This document shows positions 1 to 7,012 of a stretch of DNA of 11,973 nt, in pieces; positions within the stretch are counted from its first letter, which is position 1; the number at the start of each line of letters is the position of its first letter. A program made the translations under genes and the position numbers. The stretch is from Betaproteobacteria bacterium (GTDB lineage: Bacteria > Pseudomonadota > Gammaproteobacteria > Burkholderiales > SG8-39): positions 1 to 11,973 of the forward strand of contig JAFARH010000071.1 in NCBI GenBank assembly GCA_019245555.1, read 5' to 3'. The notes below the pieces were generated by a model. That model ran no database searches, had not been told where the DNA came from, and saw only the letters and a program-made list of their open reading frames with translations.

Positions 1-2424
1 CAGCGCCGGGCGCTTCAGCATCGCGCGCACGAGTGCCACCTTCTGCCGGTCTGCGACCGGCAGGCGCGCGCCGCCAACGCCAACCTGGTAGTCGAGGCCG
101 ATCGTGACAACCAGCGGCCTGAGTCCCAGCTCGTCAAGGAGCTCGCGCACGAGCGCGGTGATGCGCGTGCCGGCTTCGGCCTGTGCGGTGACAATCTTGC
201 CGAAGAGGATGTTGTCCTGCAGCGACGCCGCGGTGTTGTAGGCCGCTGCATCGAAAAATTGGATCGAGCGCTTGAGATCCGCAGGCAGGTTCGCGGAGAA
301 ATGGCGCCGCGCTTCCACGATGCGCGCCTCGAAGCTTTCGTCGATCAGTCCCAAACGGTGCCGGGAGGCGATCAGCTTGAACGGCAGCGAGATCAGCGCG
401 CGCTGCTCGGCCTCTTCCAGCTCCTTCAGCCCGACTTCCTTCGCGCGCTGCAGGATCGCCTCGAACTGCGGGAGGTCTTCCTGGCGGATGAAGCTGTACT
501 GCGCGAAGAACTCATGGCCAGGTGGCAGGCCGCTGAAGAGCTCGACCATCGTCTCGGCGACCTTGTGGCCGGTGCGGAGCAGAAGCTCATAGAGCCCCGT
601 GTCGGCGAGGACCTTCCGCACGTAGGCATTCGCGGCGAGGTTGTCGAGATCGAAGGCCTTGCCTACCGGCGTACCGAAGAGCAGGTTCTCGGCGAGCGTG
701 GCGTTGCGGATGTACTTGTCGGGATCGAAGCGCTCGACCCAGTCCTGGATGCCGAGCGAGTTGAGCCGCTCGCGCATGCGAGCGCGAGCATCCAGCACGC
801 GCGTGCCTAGCGTTGCCGAGCGCTTCGGGTCGGCCGGGCTGCGCAAGCCCAGCTCGAAGATCGCTTCTTCGAGATCGACCACCGCGAGAAGCTCGAGGAT
901 GCGCCCATCCATTTGTTCCGGACCGGCGACGCCGGCAGCCGCGTAGTCGATCCAATCGGCGTTGATGTCGAGCGTGGTGTTGCCAACGCGCGCGGCTTCC
1001 TTGAGCTGCGCCTCGCGCTCGCGCTTCGCCTCCTCGGTGTAGGCCGCGTCGCGCACCGGACGGTGCTTCAGCCCATAGAGGATGTTGTCGCGCACGCTCA
1101 CCGGGAAGAGGTACGCGGGCGAGCCGACATAAGCGAGCGCGCGGCCAGTCACGGCTTCCGGTGCTCGCGTGATGTCGATCCCGCCCATGTCGATGGTACC
1201 GTTCGTCGGCGGTACGAGGCGCGCCAGCATCTGCGCGAGCTCGCTCGCGCCGCCGGGCTGGCGGCCGACGATCGCGATGTGGTCGTTGATATTGCATTCG
1301 AACGACACTTCCTCCAGGACCCGGGTGCCCGCATCATCGGCGAGCGAAAGGCCGGTGGCCTTGATGCGGCCCTCGCGCGGCATCGGCGGCGAGTCAATCG
1401 GTGCCTGCAGCTCGGCCGGCGCCACTTCATCGGCGGTGAACTGCTCGACCACCTGGTTGTACTTGATCTCGACATCCATCCGCTGCTGGTCCCAGTCGAT
1501 CAGCTCCTTCACCGGGGCCGGCAGATCCTTGTAGGCCGCGATGACCGCGACCAGTGCGCCGATATCGAGCCTGCCGGTAATCACGAGATAGCCACCCAGC
1601 GTGTAGAAAAGGAACGGCGTGACCTGGGCGAGGAAGTTGTTCAGGAACTTCACCATGAACTTCCGCTGGTACAGCTCGAAGCGGATGCGGAAGATCCGGC
1701 CGAGGCGCGCGGAAATCTCGGCACGCTCGTAGTTCGACGTGTCGTGCGCGTGGATCTCGGCGGCGCCCTCCACGCACTCGGCAATGCGCCCCGCCAGGGC
1801 GCGCGCGGTGAGCTGGCGCTCGCGCCCCAGCACCAGCTGCCGCTTGCGCAGCTTCGGGATGATGAACGCCTGCACACCCACGATGGCGAGCGCAATGAGT
1901 CCGAGCAGCCAATGCTGGTAAAGGATGAACGCCATCGCCGTCAGCGCCTGGCCGCCGAGAAAGAGCGGCGTGATCAGCGCCTCGCCGATGAAGCCGCCGA
2001 GGGGCTCGACCTCGTCCTTGATCATCGTCGCCATCTCGGCAGGCTTGACGCGCCGGAAGCGCGTCAGCGGGAAGCGCAGGATGAAGTCGAAGAGGTTGAA
2101 GCGAAGGCGCCGCAGCATGCGCTCGCCCATCCAGCCCTTCATCGTGTTGATCTGGAACTTGAGCCAGCCGTTGAGGACGATCAGGCCGAGGAACAGGATC
2201 GACAGCGCGAATAGATAAGGGATGCGGTGCAGGTCGAAGCCAAGCAGGCGCTTGACCGAATCGACCGTCGGGAAGGAGACGCCCTGGATCGCCTGGTTGA
2301 TGATGGTCTTCGGCAGATCGAGCGACAGGTAATAGACCACCATCGAGGCGACGACCAGCGGCACGATCAGCATCTGGTCGCGCTTGCTGTAACGCAGGAT
2401 GAAGCCGAAAAGGCTGCGTTCCAT
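1..2424 (-). CDS. ABC exporter-type protein, fused TMD and degenerate NBD with large insertion (partial, C-terminus off window)
   Basis: Starts at ATG 2424 and stays open to the window edge, giving 808 residues. Residues about 15-305 look like a type-1 exporter transmembrane domain, with hydrophobic segments near 18-36, 68-86, 148-168, 172-190, 265-282 and 287-302. An NBD-like region begins near 355, but its motifs are off-consensus. The Walker A position reads GRQPGGASE (387-395), with Ala393 where the ATP-binding lysine belongs. The Q-loop strand reads YVGSPAYLF (432-440), without the glutamine. The signature position reads LPVAD (788-792) instead of LSGGQ, although RQKVALVRAML after it keeps the family pattern. 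About 330 residues separate the first RDNILYG (445-451) from the signature, against roughly 45 in ordinary NBDs. Walker B and the H-loop would fall just past the edge. Membrane location is predicted; substrate, direction and ATPase activity are unknown. It is divergent from the MBL-fold gene, 31 bp away. Confidence 0.85.
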   Translation of the reverse strand, partial: MERSLFGFILRYSKRDQMLIVPLVVASMVVYYLSLDLPKTIINQAIQGVSFPTVDSVKRLLGFDLHRIPYLFALSILFLGLIVLNGWLKFQINTMKGWMGERMLRRLRFNLFDFILRFPLTRFRRVKPAEMATMIKDEVEPLGGFIGEALITPLFLGGQALTAMAFILYQHWLLGLIALAIVGVQAFIIPKLRKRQLVLGRERQLTARALAGRIAECVEGAAEIHAHDTSNYERAEISARLGRIFRIRFELYQRKFMVKFLNNFLAQVTPFLFYTLGGYLVITGRLDIGALVAVIAAYKDLPAPVKELIDWDQQRMDVEIKYNQVVEQFTADEVAPAELQAPIDSPPMPREGRIKATGLSLADDAGTRVLEEVSFECNINDHIAIVGRQPGGASELAQMLARLVPPTNGTIDMGGIDITRAPEAVTGRALAYVGSPAYLFPVSVRDNILYGLKHRPVRDAAYTEEAKREREAQLKEAARVGNTTLDINADWIDYAAAGVAGPEQMDGRILELLAVVDLEEAIFELGLRSPADPKRSATLGTRVLDARARMRERLNSLGIQDWVERFDPDKYIRNATLAENLLFGTPVGKAFDLDNLAANAYVRKVLADTGLYELLLRTGHKVAETMVELFSGLPPGHEFFAQYSFIRQEDLPQFEAILQRAKEVGLKELEEAEQRALISLPFKLIASRHRLGLIDESFEARIVEARRHFSANLPADLKRSIQFFDAAAYNTAASLQDNILFGKIVTAQAEAGTRITALVRELLDELGLRPLVVTIGLDYQVGVGGARLPVADRQKVALVRAMLKRPAL

Positions 2425-2455
2425 CAGTGGAAATTCCCCGCTACCATTCTAGAAC

Positions 2456-3286
2456 ATGGGGGGTAAGGCACCATTCACCGTGCGGTTCTGGGGCGTGCGT
2501 GGATCGATCGCATGCTCCGGTCCGCGTACTGCGCGCTACGGCGGCAACACATCGTCGCTCGAAGTGCGTTGCGGCGATCGCCTTCTCCTCTTCGACGCGG
2601 GCACCGGCATCCGCTATCTCGGCAAGACGCTCACCGGCTCGCGCATCGATGGCGATATCTACTTCACACATACACATTTTGACCATGTGTGCGGCCTGCC
2701 GTTTTTCGGGCCGCTTTTCCAGCCGCAAAACAAATTCCGGTTGTGGGCCGGGCATCTCTCGGGCGCGATGACGATCAAGCGCGTGCTCGCCGAATTCATG
2801 ATGTCGCCGCTCTTTCCCGTGCCGCCGGAAGTCTTCCGATCGACGCTCGAGTACCGCGACTTCAAGGCTGGCGAGACGCTTGCAGCGGGAAACAACGTCA
2901 CCGTACGCACCGCCCCGCTCAACCACCCCGACGGCGCCACCGGCTATCGAGTCGAGTTCGACGGCCGCGCCATCTGCTACATCACGGACACCGAGCACGT
3001 GCCGGGCAGCCTCGATCGCAACGTGCTCGGCCTCATCAAGGACGCCGACATCGTCGTCTACGACTGCATGTACACCGACGAGGAATACCGCCGCTATGTC
3101 GGCTGGGGCCACTCCACCTGGCAGGAAGGCGTGCGCCTCTGCAAGGAAGCGGGTGTGAAGCGCCTCGCAGTCTTCCATCACGACCCCGATCACGACGATG
3201 AGATGCTCGACGGCATCGCGCGCGAAGTGCAGAAAGTCATGCCCGGCTCTGTGGTCGCCCACGAAGGACTCGTGCTGGAAGCGTGA
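2456..3286 (+). CDS. MBL-fold metallo-hydrolase
   Basis: A 276-residue metallo-beta-lactamase-fold hydrolase, predicted cytoplasmic because no signal peptide is seen. The metal site is complete: HTHFDH at 72-77 (H72, H74, D76, H77), H157 in NHPDG, bridging D178 in ITDTEH, and H241/H242 in VFHHDPDHDD. The N-terminal FWGVRGS (11-17) and RYGGNTSS (27-34) are typical of the phosphodiesterase-like MBL group (COG1235-like), which includes cyclic-nucleotide phosphodiesterase relatives. The substrate cannot be assigned from sequence; breakdown of a cyclic nucleotide is attractive given the cyclase two genes downstream, but this is inference. The ATG at 2456 lacks a clear Shine-Dalgarno sequence. It is first in a plus-strand gene cluster, and its TGA overlaps the next gene's GTG in a GTGA junction. 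Confidence 0.93.
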   Translation: MGGKAPFTVRFWGVRGSIACSGPRTARYGGNTSSLEVRCGDRLLLFDAGTGIRYLGKTLTGSRIDGDIYFTHTHFDHVCGLPFFGPLFQPQNKFRLWAGHLSGAMTIKRVLAEFMMSPLFPVPPEVFRSTLEYRDFKAGETLAAGNNVTVRTAPLNHPDGATGYRVEFDGRAICYITDTEHVPGSLDRNVLGLIKDADIVVYDCMYTDEEYRRYVGWGHSTWQEGVRLCKEAGVKRLAVFHHDPDHDDEMLDGIAREVQKVMPGSVVAHEGLVLEA

Positions 3287-3939
3287 AGTTGCTAGCAGCA
3301 ATCGAGTCCTATTCGGCCGAGCTCGAAGCGATAGCAAAAGACGCCGCGGCGCCCGCTCCGCGCTGGAACCAGGACTGGTTTCCGCGGCTCGATGCCGCCG
3401 CTGCATACGCCATGGTGCGCACGCTCACGCCGAAGCGCATCGTCGAAGTCGGCTCAGGACATTCGACGCGATTCCTCGCACGCGCGGTCGCCGACGGCGG
3501 CCTGGCAACACGCATTACGGCGATCGACCCCGAGCCGCGCGCGAGCCTCGAGGGGCTGAAGGTGAAGTGGCTCAGGCAACCGGTGCAAGCGAGTTCGCTG
3601 GACGTCTTCGCAGCCCTCGCCGAGCGCGACATCCTCTTCATCGACTCGAGCCACCAGCTAGAGCGTGGCAGCGACGTCGAGTTCCTGCTCGAAAAGGTGC
3701 TCCCGTCCCTCGCCAAAGGCGTGCGGGTGCATTTTCATGACATCTTCCTGCCTGATCCGTACCCGGCGACGTGGGCATGGCGACGCTATAACGAGCAGGA
3801 GGCCGTGGCACCGCTGATCGGAAGCGGATACGTACAGGAATTCGCGAGCCACCAGGTACGGAAGTTGAGTGGCGTACTCGCCCGGCTGCCGCTCAAAAAG
3901 GGAGCGATCGAATCGAGCCTATGGCTGCGCAAGAACTGA
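3283..3939 (+). CDS. Class I SAM-dependent methyltransferase (Methyltransf_24-like)
   Basis: 218 residues, starting at GTG 3283 inside the stop codon of the preceding gene (GTGA overlap), which suggests translational coupling. Motif I is IVEVGSGHSTRFL (53-65), the glycine-rich SAM loop. Acidic D82 in AIDPEPR ends strand 2 and would contact the SAM ribose. DILFIDSSHQ (116-125) and VRVHFHDIFLP (147-157) are the motif IV-type strand and a later strand with His/Asp residues (D121, H124, H152, D153) that resemble the metal-binding positions of some members of this group. No membrane segment is seen. The acceptor substrate is unknown. Its last 19 bases overlap the start of the cyclase gene. Fold assignment is firm; specific function is not. 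Confidence 0.88.
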   Translation: MKLLAAIESYSAELEAIAKDAAAPAPRWNQDWFPRLDAAAAYAMVRTLTPKRIVEVGSGHSTRFLARAVADGGLATRITAIDPEPRASLEGLKVKWLRQPVQASSLDVFAALAERDILFIDSSHQLERGSDVEFLLEKVLPSLAKGVRVHFHDIFLPDPYPATWAWRRYNEQEAVAPLIGSGYVQEFASHQVRKLSGVLARLPLKKGAIESSLWLRKN

Positions 3940-5129
3940 ATTTCCAGTCGGTCATCGAGTGGCTGGATGCGGGCGCGCCACCAGCGCAAGGGCCGCAGGA
4001 GGTGCTGAAGCTCCTTTGCAACCGGCTCGTCGACCAGGGCCTGCCGCTCCATCGCGTGGCGGTGTTTGTACGGACGCTCCACCCGAACGTCGCCGGCCGC
4101 GGATTCATTTGGCACGGGCAGCAGAATATTGTCGAGATCGTCACGGCCGAGATCGGTATCCGGGACACGGAGCAATACCAGAAGAGCCCGGTGCGGGTGG
4201 TGTTCGAAGAGAACGTCGAGGTCCGTAAGCGCATCGAGGGCCGCGACGGCCCGCTCGAATTCCCGATCCTCGACGATCTTCGCAAGGAAAGCGCCACGGA
4301 TTTCTTCGCGGTGCCGATCCGCTTCATCAATGGAGAAGTGCACGGCGCGAGCTTCGTCACGCGCCAGCGCGGCGGCTTCTCCGATGCGCAGATCGAGGCC
4401 ATCCGCCGAGTCATGCCGGCTTTCTCGCGCGTCGCCGAGATCTATGCGTGGCGGCGTACGGCGCGCAACATCCTTGATGCCTATCTCGGCGAGCAAACCG
4501 GCGAAAAGGTCTTGGCCGGCAAGATCCGCCGCGGCGACGGCGAGGACATCCGCGCGGTGATCTGGTTCTGCGACCTGCGCGACTCCACGCCGATCGCCGA
4601 TTCGATGAGCCGGGCCGAGTTCCTCGGCCTCCTCAACGAGTTCTTCGAATGCATCCTCGGTCCGGTGCTCGAGCACAAGGGCGAGGTGCTGCGCTTCATC
4701 GGCGACGCCGCGCTCGCCATCTTTCCGATTCCCGGGGAGGGGGAGCTCGCCGAGCGGGCCGAGGCCTCGCGGCGCGCGGTGCTCGCAGCGAGTACCGCGA
4801 TCGAGCGCATGGCAGCGTTCAATGCCAAGCGGGAGCGGAAGCTGCGCTTTGGCATCGGCCTGCACCTTGGCCACGTGCTGTACGGCAACATCGGCACGCC
4901 GACCCGCATCGAGTTCACCGTGATCGGCGCGGCCGCCAACGAGGCGGCGCGCATCGAGGGGTTCTGCAAGACCCTCGACGTCCCCCTTGTCATCTCCGAG
5001 CCGGTTGCCCGGCACGTGCCGGACCGCGTTTCCCTTGGCAGTCATCGCCTGCGCGGCGTCGAGGAGCCGGTTGAGCTCTTCACGCTCACTGCGATCCGCC
5101 CGTCGCCCGCTAGAAAAATTTCAGCCTGA
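3921..5129 (+). CDS. GAF-domain class III adenylate/guanylate cyclase
   Basis: A 402-residue protein predicted to make cAMP (or cGMP) and to be cytoplasmic. Residues about 20-180 look like a GAF-type sensor, followed by a linker (about 181-210) and a class III cyclase domain (about 211-392). The metal-binding aspartates are D218 (WFCDLRDST) and D262 (RFIGDAALAIF). Transition-state residues N340 and R344 are present in NEAAR. The base-contacting pair is R258 and T333: threonine fits class IIIb cyclases, but the partner is normally lysine. GIGLHLGHVLYGNIG (about 311-325) matches the conserved strand. One chain carries one catalytic domain, so it would act as a homodimer. The ATG at 3921 overlaps the methyltransferase gene by 19 bp. 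Activity is likely because both metal aspartates, Asn and Arg remain; base preference is uncertain. Confidence 0.93.
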   Translation: MAAQELNFQSVIEWLDAGAPPAQGPQEVLKLLCNRLVDQGLPLHRVAVFVRTLHPNVAGRGFIWHGQQNIVEIVTAEIGIRDTEQYQKSPVRVVFEENVEVRKRIEGRDGPLEFPILDDLRKESATDFFAVPIRFINGEVHGASFVTRQRGGFSDAQIEAIRRVMPAFSRVAEIYAWRRTARNILDAYLGEQTGEKVLAGKIRRGDGEDIRAVIWFCDLRDSTPIADSMSRAEFLGLLNEFFECILGPVLEHKGEVLRFIGDAALAIFPIPGEGELAERAEASRRAVLAASTAIERMAAFNAKRERKLRFGIGLHLGHVLYGNIGTPTRIEFTVIGAAANEAARIEGFCKTLDVPLVISEPVARHVPDRVSLGSHRLRGVEEPVELFTLTAIRPSPARKISA

Positions 5130-5139
5130 CAGCGGTAGG

Positions 5140-5158
5140 GGCGTCGCGCTGCGGCGCC
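5140..5158 (+). terminator. Candidate hairpin between the cyclase and diguanylate cyclase genes
   Basis: Arms GGCGTCGC (5140-5147) and GCGGCGCC (5151-5158) form an 8-bp stem with one G-U wobble and a 3-nt loop, 11 nt after the cyclase stop. No U-run follows; the next bases are attgggtgtaaattt. It could be a weak or Rho-assisted terminator, or an mRNA-stabilising stem. It is not a canonical intrinsic terminator. Confidence 0.35.
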
Positions 5159-5188
5159 ATTGGGTGTAAATTTGTGTGAGTGCGCAGC

Positions 5189-7012
5189 ATGGCGATCCCG
5201 AGCACCGCGTCGGACGGCACCGCACCTCCGCAGGAGCGCGCACCTGCTTCGCTCGTGGAGCTCCTCTCCGACTGGTACTGGGAGCAGGACGCCGAGTTCC
5301 GCTTCACCGTCGTCTCGACGAGACGACCGGAAAATTCCGCTGACCCCTTCCCCTACGTGGGCCGCAAGCATTGGGAGCAGCCGGCGCTGAATCTGAGCGA
5401 TCTGGACTGGGAGCGCCATCGCGCCCAGCTCGAGTGGCACCAGCCTTTCCGTGACTTCGAGGTGCAGCACGCGACCGATAACGGCCGCATCGTGTGGGTC
5501 TCTCTCTCGGGCGAGCCGATGTTCGACGAAACGGGCGCGTTCAAGGGCTATCGCGGCATTGGCCGCGACATCACCGCGCAAAAGCGCACCGAGGAGCTGT
5601 CCCGGCTCGAGCACGCGATCGCCCGCGAGCTCGCGCAGGCAGCGACAGCGGCCGACGGCGTGCGCGCGGCACTGCGCCTCATCTGCGACGCCGAAGGCTG
5701 GGACGCCGGACGCTGCTTCCGCGTCGATCCGGCGAATGGCGAGCTCGCCTACGCCGAAGGCTGGTTCACCCGCGAAGGCGACATCGAGCAGCTCCTGCGC
5801 GGCTCGCGCGTGCTCTGGCAGGCCGGAAAGCCCGTGTGGTCGACCGACCTGCCGCGCGCCAAAGGCGGCACCTTCGCCACTTTCGCCATCCCGGTCGTCT
5901 CGCAGCAGAAGACGATCGCGATGCTCACCTTCTCCGGCCACACGGCGCGCGAGCCCGACAAGCCGTTTGCCGACGCGGCGCCCGCGATCGGCAGCCTCTT
6001 TGGCCAATTCCTGCAGCGCAAGGACGCCGAAGACGCGCTGCGCCAAAGCGAAGCGCGCTTCCGCAGCCTCACGCAGCTCTCCAGCGATTTCTTCTGGGAG
6101 AGCGATCTGCAGCACCGCCTGACGAGCGTCGTGCACGGACCGAGCGCCGCGGCGGCGCCGGTCGGCTATGCCGCAGTGGGCAAGGCGCCATGGGAAATCG
6201 CCGCGGTGCGTCCGGATCACGCCGGCTGGCAAGTCCACCGGCAGACGCTCGAGAGCCGCCTGCCCTTCCGCGACTTCGAGGTTGCGCGCTCGGTCGCCGA
6301 CGGCGGCGTGCGCTACTTCGCGGTGAGCGGCCAGCCGCACTACGACCTGCGCGGCAACTTTCTCGGCTACCGCGGCGTCGGCCGCGACGTCACCGAGATT
6401 GCGCTCGCCCGCGAGCGCATCGCCTCGCTTGCGTACAGCGATCCGCTCACCGGACTCGCCAACCGCGTGAGCCTCGGGCCCGCCCTTGACCAGGCGATCG
6501 AACGCGCGAAGCGGCATAACGGCAAGATTGCCGGCGTCTTCATCGACCTCGACGGCTTCAAGCAGATCAACGACCGCCACGGCCACGCCGCGGGCGACGC
6601 CTTCCTCGTCGAAGTGGCGCAGCGCCTGCGCCGCCATGTGCGCGCAAGCGACCTCGTCGCACGCTTCGGCGGCGACGAGTTCTTCGTCATGCTGGAAGGC
6701 GTGCAGGACCTGGTGGGCGTTGAGCGCGTGGTGGTGAAGCTCATCGATGCGCTGCGCAAGCCCTACATGGGCATCGGCGAAGCGCAGCGCCGCGTCTCGG
6801 CGACGCTCGGCGTGAGCCTCTTCCCGGACGACGCGCCCGACGCCGCGACATTGATCCAGCACGCCGACGAAGCGATGTACACGGCAAAGCAGGCCGGCAA
6901 GAACGCCTACTGCCTTTACTCCACCGGGAAGAAACCGGTCCCACCGGCGCCGAACGGCGCCGATGCCGCTATCCGATCGCCTGATCTCGGCAGCGCCTCG
7001 CGCCCCGAGTAG
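5189..7012 (+). CDS. PAS-GAF-PAS-GGDEF diguanylate cyclase
   Basis: A 607-residue protein from ATG 5189 that should make c-di-GMP from two GTP. PAS 1 spans about 22-130 (ends GYRGIGRDIT, 120-129), GAF about 140-285, PAS 2 about 290-402 (ends GYRGVGRDVT, 393-402) and GGDEF about 403-575. The catalytic motif is intact (GGDEF, 494-498, in ARFGGDEFFVML). An inhibitory I-site R485-x-x-D488 sits five residues before it, so product feedback is expected. No membrane segment or EAL domain is seen, so the protein is a cytoplasmic sensor-synthase. The ligands of the PAS and GAF domains are unknown. GTG 5180 is an alternative start adding three residues; ATG is preferred for its start codon and the GTGAG 8 nt upstream. 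The gap after the cyclase gene is about 59 bp and includes a hairpin, so it may or may not be co-transcribed. Confidence 0.94.
   Translation: MAIPSTASDGTAPPQERAPASLVELLSDWYWEQDAEFRFTVVSTRRPENSADPFPYVGRKHWEQPALNLSDLDWERHRAQLEWHQPFRDFEVQHATDNGRIVWVSLSGEPMFDETGAFKGYRGIGRDITAQKRTEELSRLEHAIARELAQAATAADGVRAALRLICDAEGWDAGRCFRVDPANGELAYAEGWFTREGDIEQLLRGSRVLWQAGKPVWSTDLPRAKGGTFATFAIPVVSQQKTIAMLTFSGHTAREPDKPFADAAPAIGSLFGQFLQRKDAEDALRQSEARFRSLTQLSSDFFWESDLQHRLTSVVHGPSAAAAPVGYAAVGKAPWEIAAVRPDHAGWQVHRQTLESRLPFRDFEVARSVADGGVRYFAVSGQPHYDLRGNFLGYRGVGRDVTEIALARERIASLAYSDPLTGLANRVSLGPALDQAIERAKRHNGKIAGVFIDLDGFKQINDRHGHAAGDAFLVEVAQRLRRHVRASDLVARFGGDEFFVMLEGVQDLVGVERVVVKLIDALRKPYMGIGEAQRRVSATLGVSLFPDDAPDAATLIQHADEAMYTAKQAGKNAYCLYSTGKKPVPPAPNGADAAIRSPDLGSASRPE

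Noticed and set aside
913..2214. Long plus-strand open frame opposite the ABC gene
   Set aside because: The minus-strand frame has clear transmembrane and ABC-like sequence; the plus frame is Arg/His/Asp-rich low-complexity sequence typical of antisense shadows in GC-rich genes.
1..2424. ABC gene as a decayed pseudogene
   Set aside because: The frame is uninterrupted for 808 codons with normal codon bias and a preserved scaffold; the motif changes look like divergence and not random decay.
2425..2455. Promoter in the 31-bp gap between the divergent ABC and MBL genes
   Set aside because: Minus-strand TAGAAT (2451-2446) resembles a -10, but no -35 match lies at suitable spacing, and the plus strand shows neither element.
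2441..3406. 321-codon minus-strand open frame opposite the MBL gene
   Set aside because: The full MBL metal motif set on the plus strand explains the region, and the reverse frame would run across the divergent intergenic gap.
3786..5045. 419-codon minus-strand open frame opposite the methyltransferase and cyclase genes
   Set aside because: The plus strand encodes complete catalytic motifs; the reverse frame shows none.
5175..5190. Possible CRP site (TGTGA half-site) before the diguanylate cyclase gene
   Set aside because: The second half-site after six bases reads AGCAT, with no match to TCACA; only one half is present.
5042..6862. 606-codon minus-strand open frame opposite the cyclase and diguanylate cyclase genes
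   Set aside because: It spans two real genes and the gap between them, has no recognisable domain, and its composition matches an antisense shadow.
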